From positions 662,934 to 726,933 of the forward strand of contig NZ_JH594606.1 of the NCBI RefSeq assembly GCF_000243235.1: 64,000 nt of DNA, in the 5' to 3' direction. The notes below the pieces were generated by a model that did no database searches, was not told the DNA's origin, and saw nothing but the letters and a program-made list of their open reading frames with translations. Positions 7,628 to 17,100 of this stretch are shown here, piece by piece. Position numbers and translations under genes: made by a program. Origin of the DNA: Gillisia limnaea DSM 15749. Its GTDB lineage: Bacteria; Bacteroidota; Bacteroidia; Flavobacteriales; Flavobacteriaceae. Within the stretch, counting starts at the first letter, position 1. Every line of letters starts with the position of its first letter.

Positions 7628-8605
7628 TTATAGACTTACCTCTAAAATTTTCGAATTTATCCCTTCTATTGTTATTTCATGGATCTCTGCAGGTATCAAA
7701 ATGCTTTCACCCTGCTTTAATACTTCCCGGTTATCACCATGTTTCACAATCGCTTCCCCTTCTACCCCCATAAGGATTACAAAAGAATCCCGTGAGGAAT
7801 AATCCCTTTTTACGGTGCTTTCAAGCTGAATAATATTCGTTTTGAAATAGCGTGTCGTGATAATTTCTGAAGATTGGTTGGGTTTTAGATCAAAATTTAT
7901 TCTAAAATCCCTATTCTTAGAAAGATCGATTGCTTCCAAAGCCAGATCGGTGTGAAGTTCTCTTTTTTCTCCGGAATCGGAAGTGCGGTCCCAGTCGTAA
8001 ATACGGTACGTAATATCTGAAGTTTGCTGGATCTCTGCCAACACCACTCCGGCTCCAATGGCGTGTACCAGGCCCGGTTTTATAATAAAAGAATCCCCAA
8101 CCTGCACGCGTTCACTGTTTAAAGCAGAAAGCAATTTATTGGTTTCTACCAGTTTTATATATTTCTGTTCTGTTAGAACCTCTTTGAATCCTAAAATCAA
8201 TTCAGCATCTTTATCGGCCTGCATGATATACCACATTTCTGTTTTACCAAAGGAATTGTGCCTTTTTTGCGCGATCTCATCGTTGGGATGCAATTGAACC
8301 GAAAGATTTTCGGCAGCATCGATGAATTTTATAAGCAAAGGGAATTTTGTGCCAAACCTATCAAATACCTTCTCTCCAACAAGCCTGGTATTATATTCTT
8401 CCATCAACCATTTTAGAGATCTTCCTTTAAATTTCCCATTGGAAACAATCGAGCCGCTTCCTTCAACATCTGAAATTTCCCAACTCTCTCCGGTCTCATC
8501 CGAAGGACTATTCTTATTGAAAAGTTGTTTTAATTTTTTTCCACCCCAGACTTTCTCCTTTAAAATAGGATCAAACCGTAATAAATACAACTCACACTTC
8601 TTCAT
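7628..8605 (-). CDS. manA: Class I phosphomannose isomerase
   Basis: The protein has 325 residues (short bacterial type I). It interconverts mannose-6-phosphate and fructose-6-phosphate, feeding GDP-mannose and exopolysaccharide or LPS sugars. Zinc ligands and neighbours are visible in SVQLHPNDE (Gln/His), KTEMWYI (Glu) and VHAIGAGVVLAEIQQTSD (His); the Arg of the active site is in TYRIYDW. A C-terminal cupin half ends the protein. Its start overlaps the peroxiredoxin gene by 14 nt, so the two are probably one transcript. Confidence 0.92.
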   Translation of the reverse strand: MKKCELYLLRFDPILKEKVWGGKKLKQLFNKNSPSDETGESWEISDVEGSGSIVSNGKFKGRSLKWLMEEYNTRLVGEKVFDRFGTKFPLLIKFIDAAENLSVQLHPNDEIAQKRHNSFGKTEMWYIMQADKDAELILGFKEVLTEQKYIKLVETNKLLSALNSERVQVGDSFIIKPGLVHAIGAGVVLAEIQQTSDITYRIYDWDRTSDSGEKRELHTDLALEAIDLSKNRDFRINFDLKPNQSSEIITTRYFKTNIIQLESTVKRDYSSRDSFVILMGVEGEAIVKHGDNREVLKQGESILIPAEIHEITIEGINSKILEVSL

Positions 8606-9059
8606 CTTTTAATATTTTTAACTTCTCAAGTGCTTTCTCTGTATGCCCGGAAGCAAACATATTATTGAAACGCATTCTCAAAACACCTTTTTTATCGAAT
8701 ATAAAAGTCTCCCTTCCCGGCACAAGCCCAAGTAGGGAAGATTGTACACCAAAAGCCTTTCTCGCTTCTTTGTTTTTATCGGAAAGAAAAACAAAAGGCA
8801 AATTAAATTTATTTACAAATTTAGAATGCGAAGCTTCAGAATCTGCACTTATGGCAATAACTTCAGCTCCAAGATCTTTAAAATCCTGATAACTGTCACG
8901 AAATTCGCAAGCTTCCTTTGTACATTCTGATGTGAAATTTTTTGGATAAAAATAAATCACGACTGCTTTTTCTCCCTTAAATTTGCTCGTATTAAAAGGT
9001 TTATTATCCTTATCCTTTAATATTACAGATGGAACTGTATCTCCTCTTTTCAAACCCAT
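8592..9059 (-). CDS. bcp: Bcp-type thiol peroxidase (peroxiredoxin)
   Basis: The protein has 155 residues and the AhpC/TSA fold. The peroxidatic Cys46 lies in YPKNFTSEC and the resolving Cys51 five residues later, the atypical two-Cys arrangement of the Bcp group. The usual Thr before the Cys is replaced by Ser-Glu, a common variant. GRETFIFDKKGVLR carries the active-site Arg region. The enzyme reduces hydrogen peroxide and organic peroxides with thioredoxin. It lies between queD and manA on one strand with 3 nt and overlapping spacing. Confidence 0.92.
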   Translation of the reverse strand: MGLKRGDTVPSVILKDKDNKPFNTSKFKGEKAVVIYFYPKNFTSECTKEACEFRDSYQDFKDLGAEVIAISADSEASHSKFVNKFNLPFVFLSDKNKEARKAFGVQSSLLGLVPGRETFIFDKKGVLRMRFNNMFASGHTEKALEKLKILKDEEV

Positions 9060-9062
9060 AAA

Positions 9063-9470
9063 CTATCCATTAAAAGTTACAAAATTTCTTGGTGTTTCAT
9101 ACAATGTAACTGAAAGTTCCAGGTCATTTTTTAATTTAGGCTTCAATTTATTCCAAATCACCACCGCAATATTTTCTGCAGTAGGATTAAGGTCCTGAAA
9201 ATCTGCCACCTCAACATTTAAATTTTTGTGATCAAAAGCTGTTTCCACTTCAGAATAGATTAAGTCTTTCAACACTTTCATATCTATTACAAATCCGGTT
9301 TCAGGATCAATGGTACCGGTAACAGAAACCGTTAATTCGTAATTATGACCATGGAAATTAGGATTGCTGCATTTGCCAAAGACAGCCAGGTTTTTAGCAT
9401 CATCCCAATCCTTTCTATATAAACGGTGCGCTGCATTAAAATGAGCCTTCCTATGTACGGTTACTTTCAT
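9063..9470 (-). CDS. queD: 6-carboxy-5,6,7,8-tetrahydropterin synthase (QueD/PTPS family)
   Basis: The protein has 135 residues. The zinc site is formed by His15 (NAAHR) and His40/His42 (FHGHNY), and Cys34 of GKCSNPNFHGH is the catalytic cysteine. The later FDHKNLN and PTAENIA stretches and the Glu of LYETP complete the pterin pocket. It converts 7,8-dihydroneopterin triphosphate to 6-carboxytetrahydropterin in queuosine synthesis. No other que genes are adjacent. It overlaps the idi stop by 4 nt (ATGA), a coupled pair. Confidence 0.92.
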   Translation of the reverse strand: MKVTVHRKAHFNAAHRLYRKDWDDAKNLAVFGKCSNPNFHGHNYELTVSVTGTIDPETGFVIDMKVLKDLIYSEVETAFDHKNLNVEVADFQDLNPTAENIAVVIWNKLKPKLKNDLELSVTLYETPRNFVTFNG

Positions 9471-9985
9471 TGTTGTATGGTTTGGTAATATTTGTCGAAA
9501 ATTATTTTAAACCATTCGGTATATAATCCAGGATTGGTTTGCATATCCTCTGCAACACCTTCCAGATTCATCCATTTCCAGCTTGCTGCTTCCTCCGGAT
9601 TTAGATTGGGAATATCATTGTATTTTCCAACGAGAATATGATCGAACTCATGCTCGGTCAATCCATTATCAAAAGGAGCTTTATAAATAAAGGCAATGGT
9701 ATCATCAAGTTCTGTAGTAAACCCCATTTCCTCCTGAAGGCGACGTTTTCCGGCTTCTATATTTGTTTCTCCCTCCCGTTGATGACTGCAACAGGTGTTG
9801 GTCCACAACCCAGGGGAATGGTATTTATCCAGTGCCCGCTGCTGAAGCATTAGTTCGTTTTTATCATTGAAAACAAAAACCGAAAAGGCCCGGTGTAAAA
9901 GGCCTTTTTGATGTGCTTCCATTTTGGGCATCAAACCTATAGGCTCGTCTTTTTCGTTCACTAAAATCACTTTTTCTTCCTGCAT
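9467..9985 (-). CDS. idi: Isopentenyl-diphosphate delta-isomerase, type 1
   Basis: The start MQEEKVILVNEKDEPIG at 9985 was chosen because upstream codons encode an out-of-family hydrophobic stretch. The protein has 172 residues with the Nudix fold. The catalytic Cys lies in LWTNTCCSHQ, metal-binding His residues in MEAHQKGLLHRAFS, and acids in EEMGF and EHEFDHI. It interconverts isopentenyl and dimethylallyl diphosphate for isoprenoids such as carotenoids and quinones. Ends in a 4-nt overlap with queD. Confidence 0.93.
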   Translation of the reverse strand: MQEEKVILVNEKDEPIGLMPKMEAHQKGLLHRAFSVFVFNDKNELMLQQRALDKYHSPGLWTNTCCSHQREGETNIEAGKRRLQEEMGFTTELDDTIAFIYKAPFDNGLTEHEFDHILVGKYNDIPNLNPEEAASWKWMNLEGVAEDMQTNPGLYTEWFKIIFDKYYQTIQQ

Positions 9986-10120
9986 TCTTTTTTTTAATTT
10001 CAAAAATACGAAATAGGTAAGCAAAATCATAAGAAAATAAGGAGGTAGCAGTCTAAAACTAGTTATAAAAATATTAAAAGCTAATCCGGAATCTATTCAA
10101 ATTTATGCATCAAAAATTTT

Positions 10121-10128
10121 TATCTTTG
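10121..10128 (+). promoter_or_regulatory. -7 box of the prfC promoter
   Basis: TATCTTTG matches the Bacteroidota -7 consensus TAnnTTTG exactly and lies 106 nt before the prfC ATG. A clear TTG at -33 was not found. The leader is fairly long and contains a short in-frame extension of the gene that I do not consider translated. Confidence 0.5.
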
Positions 10129-10234
10129 CAAACTTATATAGGCAATCTGGATGGGCATAACAGGAATCTCAATAAACTCCTGCGCAAATCAATTCGAAAT
10201 ATACCAAACCTATACAAGCACTAAGAATCCACTT

Positions 10235-11821
10235 ATGAAATTTACCGACGAGATCAAACGAAGGAGAACTTTTGGAATTATATCACACCCGGATGCAGGA
10301 AAAACAACCTTAACTGAGAAACTACTCCTTTTTGGTGGTGCAATTCACGAGGCAGGAGCAGTTAAATCCAATAAGATAAAAAAAGGTGCTACGAGTGACT
10401 TTATGGAAATTGAACGCCAAAGAGGGATCTCTGTAGCTACTTCGGTATTGGCATTTGAATATAAAGGAACAAAAATAAATATTCTCGATACCCCAGGGCA
10501 TAAGGATTTTGCCGAAGACACCTTTAGAACCCTTACAGCAGTAGATAGTGTTATTGTGGTAATAGATGTTGCAAAAGGAGTGGAAGAGCAAACAGAAAAG
10601 CTCGTAGAAGTTTGTAGAATGCGCAATATCCCAATGATCGTTTTTATAAATAAGATGGACCGGGAAGGAAAAGACGCCTTTGAATTGCTGGATGAAATTG
10701 AACAAAAACTAAATTTGACCGTTACACCTTTAAGTTTTCCTATTGGAATGGGATATGATTTTAAAGGGATCTATAATATTTGGGAACAAAATGTGAATCT
10801 CTTTACCGGTGATCCAAAAAAAGACATTGAAGACACTATAGAAATTAGCGACTTAAGTTCTCCGGAACTTGATAAATTGATTGGTGAGAAATCTGCAGAT
10901 AATTTAAGGGAAGAACTCGAACTTGTTGATGGCGTTTATCCAAAATTCAATAAAGAAGCTTACCTGGCGGGGAATCTTCAACCTGTATTTTTTGGATCGG
11001 CTTTAAATAATTTCGGGGTGCGGGAATTGCTGGACTGTTTTGTTGCCATCGCCCCTACTCCAAGAGCTAAGGATAGTGACAGTAGAACTGTAAAGCCTGA
11101 TGAAAAGGAATTTTCAGGGTTTGTTTTTAAGATCCATGCCAATATGGATCCAAAACATCGCGACAGACTGGCATTTATAAAGGTGGTATCCGGAACCTTT
11201 GAACGAAACAAGAATTATTTACACGTACGACAAGGAAAAAATCTTAAATTTTCAAGTCCGAATGCCTTTTTTGCTGAAAAGAAAGAAATTGTAGACATTT
11301 CCTACCCCGGCGATATTGTAGGATTACACGATACAGGGAATTTTAAGATTGGTGATACTTTGACTGAAGGGGAAATCCTGAATTACCGTGGAGTACCAAG
11401 TTTCTCCCCCGAACATTTCAGGTATATCAACAATGCCGATCCAATGAAAACAAAGCAACTTGACAAAGGAGTAGATCAATTGATGGATGAAGGGGTTGCT
11501 CAATTGTTTACATTGGAACTCAACAACAGGAAGGTTATAGGAACTGTAGGAGCTTTACAGTTTGAGGTTATACAATATAGGTTGGAACACGAATACGGAG
11601 CAAAATGCACCTATGAAAACCTGAATGTTCACAAAGCGACCTGGGTAGAAGCCAAAGACATTAAAAGCGAAGAATTTAAGGAATTTAAAAGAGTTAAAGC
11701 AAAATACCTTGCGCACGATAAACGCGGTCAACTGGTTTTCTTTGCCGATTCTCAGTTTTCACTTCAAATGACTCAGCAAAAGTATCCTTCGATAAAATTC
11801 CATTTTACTTCAGAATTTTAA
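10235..11821 (+). CDS. prfC: Peptide chain release factor 3 (GTPase)
   Basis: The start at MKFTDEIKRRRTFG matches the family N-terminus and gives 528 residues, the normal length. GTPase motifs are SHPDAGKTT (G1), DTPGHKDF (G3) and NKMDRE (G4). RF3 uses GTP to remove RF1 or RF2 from the ribosome after peptide release. The C-terminus ends PSIKFHFTSEF. Its stop overlaps the stop of the convergent SDR gene. Confidence 0.96.
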   Translation: MKFTDEIKRRRTFGIISHPDAGKTTLTEKLLLFGGAIHEAGAVKSNKIKKGATSDFMEIERQRGISVATSVLAFEYKGTKINILDTPGHKDFAEDTFRTLTAVDSVIVVIDVAKGVEEQTEKLVEVCRMRNIPMIVFINKMDREGKDAFELLDEIEQKLNLTVTPLSFPIGMGYDFKGIYNIWEQNVNLFTGDPKKDIEDTIEISDLSSPELDKLIGEKSADNLREELELVDGVYPKFNKEAYLAGNLQPVFFGSALNNFGVRELLDCFVAIAPTPRAKDSDSRTVKPDEKEFSGFVFKIHANMDPKHRDRLAFIKVVSGTFERNKNYLHVRQGKNLKFSSPNAFFAEKKEIVDISYPGDIVGLHDTGNFKIGDTLTEGEILNYRGVPSFSPEHFRYINNADPMKTKQLDKGVDQLMDEGVAQLFTLELNNRKVIGTVGALQFEVIQYRLEHEYGAKCTYENLNVHKATWVEAKDIKSEEFKEFKRVKAKYLAHDKRGQLVFFADSQFSLQMTQQKYPSIKFHFTSEF

Positions 11822-12732
11822 AAAGAATAGAATACTCCGGTTTCCTTTTCTGAAATTTTCCAAAGTTTTTTTGAGTCCTCTTCATTTTTGGCTTGAGAAG
11901 CGACATTGGCTTTTCCGGGATTTCCTTTCATTTCCTTAAATCCCTGAGGACCATAATACCCTCCCTTACTAACATTTTTATCCAAAGATGCCATCAGGGT
12001 TGAGTGAGATCCTTCTTTAGAATCCTGAGTAAATAAAGGAGCTAATGGAGTAATAACTACTGAAACCCAATTAGGGAAATGTCTAAATAATTCTGTTCTT
12101 GAAACTCCTGGATGAACGGCCGAAGAAATGGGGTTTTTACAATTATGCTCATCAAGTTTCCTTTGTAATTCCCTGGCAAACATCAGGCAGGCAAGCTTGC
12201 TTTGGCCATAAGCCTTATATTTTGAATAATTCTTCTCACTTTGTAAATCTTCAAAATCTATTTTAGCCTTTTTATGTGCCAGGGAACTTATATTTACCAC
12301 CCTGCTTCCAGAAGTTTTTTTAAGAAGGTCGAGAAGCAGACCTGTTAATGCAAAATGTCCAAAATAGTTGGCAGCCATTTGTAATTCGAAACCATCTTCT
12401 GTTTTATGATATGGAGGCATCATTACCCCGGCATTGTTAATCAGTAAATCCAGTGCATTATATTTTTTTTGAAATTCTTTAGCAAAATTCTTAACAGATT
12501 TCAAACTGCTCAAATCTATCTGAAGGATTTCTAATTGGGCATCGGGTACTTCTTTTAAAAGATCGGCTTTTGAATTGTTACCCTTTTCTATATCCCGACA
12601 GGCCATGATAACCTTTACTTTTTTCTGCACCAAACCTAGTGTAGTTTTGTATCCCAAACCAGCATTCGCACCGGTAACGATAGCTATTTTACCAGGTTGA
12701 TTGGGTAGTTCATTTAAGTTGAAATTTTCCAT
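11818..12732 (-). CDS. Short-chain dehydrogenase (retinol-dehydrogenase-like SDR)
   Basis: I chose MENFNLNELPNQPGK at 12732, 304 residues. The NAD(P) motif is TGANAGLG. NNAGVMM, the Ser of NISSLAH and YGQSKLA (Tyr and Lys) complete the catalytic set. Arg in MACRD after the second strand favours NADPH. The order of motifs is as in WWOX/retinol dehydrogenase-like SDRs, so a carbonyl or lipid oxidoreductase is likely. It starts 10 nt after the remnant of the DUF962 gene and belongs to the same strand cluster. Confidence 0.85.
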   Translation of the reverse strand: MENFNLNELPNQPGKIAIVTGANAGLGYKTTLGLVQKKVKVIMACRDIEKGNNSKADLLKEVPDAQLEILQIDLSSLKSVKNFAKEFQKKYNALDLLINNAGVMMPPYHKTEDGFELQMAANYFGHFALTGLLLDLLKKTSGSRVVNISSLAHKKAKIDFEDLQSEKNYSKYKAYGQSKLACLMFARELQRKLDEHNCKNPISSAVHPGVSRTELFRHFPNWVSVVITPLAPLFTQDSKEGSHSTLMASLDKNVSKGGYYGPQGFKEMKGNPGKANVASQAKNEEDSKKLWKISEKETGVFYSF

Positions 12733-12742
12733 ATTAATCTTT

Positions 12743-13055
12743 TTATGAATTAAAATTTTTCTTTCCGAAGAGGATTTCAAAAAACAATCGGAAATACTAA
12801 AGCAGGCTCCAAAATGGATATTTAAATGTGGCAGGTTTATTCTTTTCGAAAAAAGCGTGGCCTATCCAGGAAAAACCGTAACCTACAACAGGTACCAGTA
12901 TCCATTTCCAGCCCCAACTTTGGGAAGATAGCCACAAAGAGCAGAATAAAAACGAGGAAAGTGCCAATAAAATGTAGAATCCGGGTGGTTTTATTTTTAT
13001 GTTCAAATAAATAATACTGGTAGAATTCCCTATAAGATTCGATTCTCTCTGTCAT
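12743..13055 (-). pseudogene. Broken DUF962 (Mpo1-like) membrane protein gene
   Basis: From the ATG at 13055 the frame reads MTERIESYREFYQYYLFEHKN and an ILHFIGTFLVFILLFVAIFPK helix, as in DUF962 proteins. At the run of four C (12912-12915 on the plus strand; GGGG in the gene) homology moves to the next frame: removing one base restores PKLGWKWILVPVVGYGF and WIGHAFFEKNKPATFKYPFWSLL. A TAG at 12799-12797 then interrupts; beyond it, in frame, YFRLFFEILFGKKNFNS resembles the usual C-terminus and ends in TAA at 12745-12743. Two lesions argue for a real pseudogene, though the homopolymer change alone could be a sequencing error. Intact homologues hydroxylate fatty acids. Confidence 0.8.
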
Positions 13056-13057
13056 TT

Positions 13058-13519
13058 TTAACTTTGTTTATTTAATAATTTTCCAAAGCAAAAACTTTTT
13101 TCAACACCGGCATATTGCCCGTAATTAGCAATTAATTGATACCCGTTCTTTTTATAAAGGGCAATAGCTTCCGGTTGATTAATACCAGTTTCCAAAATAC
13201 ATTTTTCATAACCCAATTCTCCTGCCCAGTTCTCAAGTTCATTTAGGATCTTCGAGGCATACCCTTTGCCCCTGCTTTGTCTTTGAGTAAACATACGCTT
13301 TACTTCCATAATCCCGGGCTGGAATTCTTTAATGGCTCCACAACCTGCAGGTTCTGCTTCTTCATAAATAATAACGGCATACCTTATTTTGTCCAGTTTA
13401 TTGAACTGATTATAAAAAGCGTGGTCCTCACCATCGGTCACGGCAAGTTCCTTATCAAGTTGTTTTATCAACAATGGAAGATCGGAATCTTCAGAATTGG
13501 TTCTTTTTAATAGTATCAC
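13058..13519 (-). CDS. GNAT-family N-acetyltransferase
   Basis: The acetyl-CoA loop QSRGKGYASKIL follows the strand IMEVKRMFT, and the C-terminal part EKCILETGINQPEAIALYKKNGYQLIANYG is typical of GNAT enzymes. The start is uncertain. I prefer GTG at 13519 (VILLKRTNSEDSDLP), because codons further upstream lie in the terminator of the DUF3467 gene. That gives 153 residues. Substrate unknown. It is 2 nt upstream of the DUF962 remnant on the same strand. Confidence 0.8.
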   Translation of the reverse strand: MILLKRTNSEDSDLPLLIKQLDKELAVTDGEDHAFYNQFNKLDKIRYAVIIYEEAEPAGCGAIKEFQPGIMEVKRMFTQRQSRGKGYASKILNELENWAGELGYEKCILETGINQPEAIALYKKNGYQLIANYGQYAGVEKSFCFGKLLNKQS

Positions 13520-13557
13520 TTTTTTTATTCTATTGCAGTCCCTATTCAATACAAACA

Positions 13558-13585
13558 AAAACCCGAAGCTTTCACTCCGGGTTTA
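13558..13585 (-). terminator. Terminator of the DUF3467 gene
   Basis: On the minus strand AAACCCG and CGGGTTT form a stem around a 12-nt loop, followed by a TTTTTG tract. It separates DUF3467 from the GNAT gene. Confidence 0.7.
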
Positions 13586-13590
13586 AAATT

Positions 13591-13905
13591 TTATGCTTGT
13601 CCCGTAGGACCAAAATTTAACGGAATTGGTGGCTGCTCATAATCCTTGATCTCACCGTGGGCTTTTTCAAACCTACTCACATTATCACCCAATGCTTTCA
13701 AAAGTCTTTTAGCGTGTTGAGGGGTCAAGATTATTCTGGATTTCACTTTGCTTTTAGGAGTTCCCGGCATAATGCTCACAAAATCTACCACAAATTCTGA
13801 AACCGAATGGTTAATAATTGCGAGATTGGAATAAATTCCTTCTGCTACCTTCTCGTCTAATTCTATATTGATCTGGCCTTTTTTTGGCTTTTTATCTTCG
13901 TTCAT
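13591..13905 (-). CDS. DUF3467 domain protein
   Basis: This 104-residue soluble protein begins MNEDKKPKKGQINIELDEKVAEGIYSNLAIINHSVSEFVVDF, the DUF3467 hallmark. It continues with IILTPQHAKRLLKALGDNVSRFE and ends in a proline-rich tail (PPIPLNFGPTGQA). It follows rpoC on the same strand, separated by the rpoC terminator, a neighbourhood that recurs in Flavobacteriia. Function unknown. Confidence 0.85.
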   Translation of the reverse strand: MNEDKKPKKGQINIELDEKVAEGIYSNLAIINHSVSEFVVDFVSIMPGTPKSKVKSRIILTPQHAKRLLKALGDNVSRFEKAHGEIKDYEQPPIPLNFGPTGQA

Positions 13906-14058
13906 TTATTTCTTAATTTTAATACCAACAGTGGGTTTAATTCTACGATAAGCACCCGTCCTGTTGGTGAGGGATTTTATTGAATTTCTGAATATTTTTT
14001 TTATCACGTACCTCTTGAGCCTGCTCTAAGGTAATTGATGTCTTAAAAGTACAAAAAA

Positions 14059-14088
14059 AATCCCGTCCCATTTTACAGGGACGGGATT
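14059..14088 (-). terminator. Terminator of the rpoBC operon
   Basis: On the minus strand AATCCCGTCCC pairs with GGGACGGGATT (11 bp, 8-nt loop) and is followed by eight T. It lies 36 nt after the rpoC stop. Confidence 0.9.
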
Positions 14089-14123
14089 AAAACTATTTCA
14101 ATTGCCGGTATACCGGAATCTCA

Positions 14124-17100
14124 TTAATTGTAATTAACTTCTTGTTTTCGCTCTTTCATTTCCTCGAAATCCTCTTTAGAACCAACGATAATATTGTCAT
14201 ATTCTCGCATTCCGGTACCTGCAGGGATCTTATGTCCAACAATTACGTTTTCTTTAAGACCTTCAAGATCATCAATTTTTCCGCTAACTGCAGCTTCATT
14301 AAGAACCTTTGTAGTTTCCTGGAAGGACGCTGCAGAGATAAAGGATTTAGTTTGTAGCGAAGCTCTTGTAATACCCTGAAGTATTGGCGTAGCCGTTGCA
14401 GAAACCGCATCTCTTGCCGTTGCAAGTTCTTTATCCTCTCTTCGTAAGGAAGAATTCTCATCTCTCAACTCACGAATGCTAACAATTTGTCCCGGTTTAA
14501 GCTTGGTGGAATCTCCGGCACTTTCAACAACCTTCATTCCAAATATATTATCGTTTTCTTCGATAAAGTCAGCTTTATGGATCAATTGATTTTCAAGGAA
14601 AATAGTATCTCCCGGATCTACAATTCGAACCTTACGCATCATTTGGCGTACAACAACTTCAAAGTGCTTGTCATTAATTTTCACACCCTGTAATCTATAT
14701 ACTTCCTGAACTTCATTCACAAGGTACTGTTGAACCGCGTTTGGACCTTTGATACTCAAGATATCTTCCGGCGTTATAGAACCATCAGATAAAGGCATTC
14801 CGGCACGTATATAATCGTTTTCCTGAACAAGGATTTGGTTAGAAAGCTTTACAAGATACTTTTTAACTTCTCCTAATTTAGATTCAACGATGATCTCACG
14901 GTTCCCTCTTTTGATTTTTCCGAAGGAAATAACACCGTCAATCTCACTTACTACAGCAGGATTTGAAGGGTTACGCGCTTCAAACAATTCGGTTACACGA
15001 GGTAGACCTCCTGTAATATCACCTGCTTTAGATGATTTACGTGGGATCTTCACCAAAATTTTACCAACCTTGATCTTTTCGTCTTTGTCCACCATAAGGT
15101 GAGCTCCAACGGGAAGGTTATAAGAACGAATCACTTCGTCTTTTTTACCCAGGATCAATAAAGTAGGAATTACCTTTTTGTTCTTAGATTCTGAAATAAC
15201 TTTTTCCTGGAATCCTGTTTGCTCATCTATTTCTACCTGATACGTAATACCCTGATCAATATTTTCATATTTGATCTTACCGGCAAATTCTGAAATGATC
15301 ACACCGTTATATGGATCCCACTGGCAGATGATATCATCACGTTTCACAGTATCTCCATCATTGATAAAGATTTGCGAACCATAAGGAATGTTACTTGTAG
15401 TCATCACCACTCCCGATTTCTTATCTTTAATCTTAAGTTCTGAAGTTCTTGAGATCACGATATCGGTTATAGATCCATCCGGACCTTCTCCTTTAACAAC
15501 TTTAAGATCTTCAATCTCGGCAACACCACCAACTTTGGCGATTAATTTATTTTCTTCGGAAACGTTACCTGCAATACCACCCACGTGGAAGGTACGAAGT
15601 GTAAGCTGAGTCCCCGGTTCCCCGATTGACTGCGCTGCAACAACTCCTACTGCTTCCCCACGTTGCACCAGCTTATCTGTTGCAAGGTTACGGCCATAAC
15701 ATTTCACACAAATACCCTTTTTAGCTTCGCAGGTAAGTGCAGATCGCACTTCTACGCTTTCTATAGGGGCGTTTTCAATTTTAGCAACAGTAGCTTCGAG
15801 AATCTCCTCTCCAGATTTAACCAATAACTCTTCAGTTATAGGATTATATACATCATTTAGTGAAATTCGTCCTAAAATACGCTCTCCAAGAGATTCTACG
15901 ATTTCATCATTCTTTTTAAGCGGTGATACTTCAACACCACGCAATGTTCCACAATCTTCCTGGTTTACAATTACATCCTGAGAAACATCTACCAACCTTC
16001 GGGTTAAGTACCCGGCATCGGCAGTTTTAAGTGCTGTATCGGCAAGACCTTTACGTGCACCGTGTGTAGAGATAAAGTATTCAAGAATTGAAAGACCTTC
16101 CTTAAAGTTGGAAAGGATTGGGTTTTCAATAATTTCACCTCCACCTGAGTTTGATTTCTTAGGCTTGGCCATCAATCCCCTCATACCGGTTAATTGACGT
16201 ATCTGTTCTTTAGATCCCCTTGCACCGGAGTCAAGCATCATATAAACAGAGTTGAACCCTTGATTATCCTCACGAATCCTTTTCATAGCAAGCTCGGTAA
16301 GACCGGCATTGGTAGAAGTCCAGATATCAATAACCTGGTTGTAACGTTCGTTGTTGGTAATAAGACCCATATTATAGTTTCCTATAATACCTTCAACCTG
16401 CTCATTTGCCTCATCGATCATTGACTGCTTTTCTTCAGGAATAATAATATCACCTAAACTAAAGGACAGTCCACCTGTATATGCAAATTTGTAACCCAGA
16501 TCCTTAATGTTATCAAGGAACGCTGCAGTTTCTGCAACACTGGTCACTTTTAATACCTTTCCAATTATATCACGAAGCGATTTTTTGGTCAATACTTCAT
16601 TTATAAAACCAGCTTGCTCAGGAACAGATTCGTTAAATAAAACTCTTCCTACTGTGGTCTCAATAATTTGATTTACCAGTTCGCCTTCCGCATTGAAATC
16701 TTTCGCTCTAATCTTGATTACCGCGTTAAGAGCAACTTGCTTCTCATTATAAGCGATTACAACTTCCTCTGCAGAATAAAAAGTAAGACCCTGGCCTTTA
16801 ATTTTTATATCCCCTTCAGAAACTCTGGGTTTGGTCATATAATAAAGACCAAGCACCATATCCTGAGATGGAACCGTAATTGGGGAACCATTTGCAGGGT
16901 TTAGAATATTATGAGAACCTAACATTAATAATTGAGCTTCCAAAATTGCCTCTGGCCCAAGTGGCAAGTGAACAGCCATTTGATCCCCATCGAAATCGGC
17001 GTTGAATGCAGTACACGCAAGTGGGTGCAACTGGATTGCCTTTCCTTCAATAAGTTTAGGCTGAAATGCCTGAATACCTAAACGGTGAAGGGTTGGAGCC

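Noticed and set aside
12797-13055. Two overlapping small membrane protein genes
   Set aside because: They are two frames of a single DUF962 gene separated by a one-base shift.
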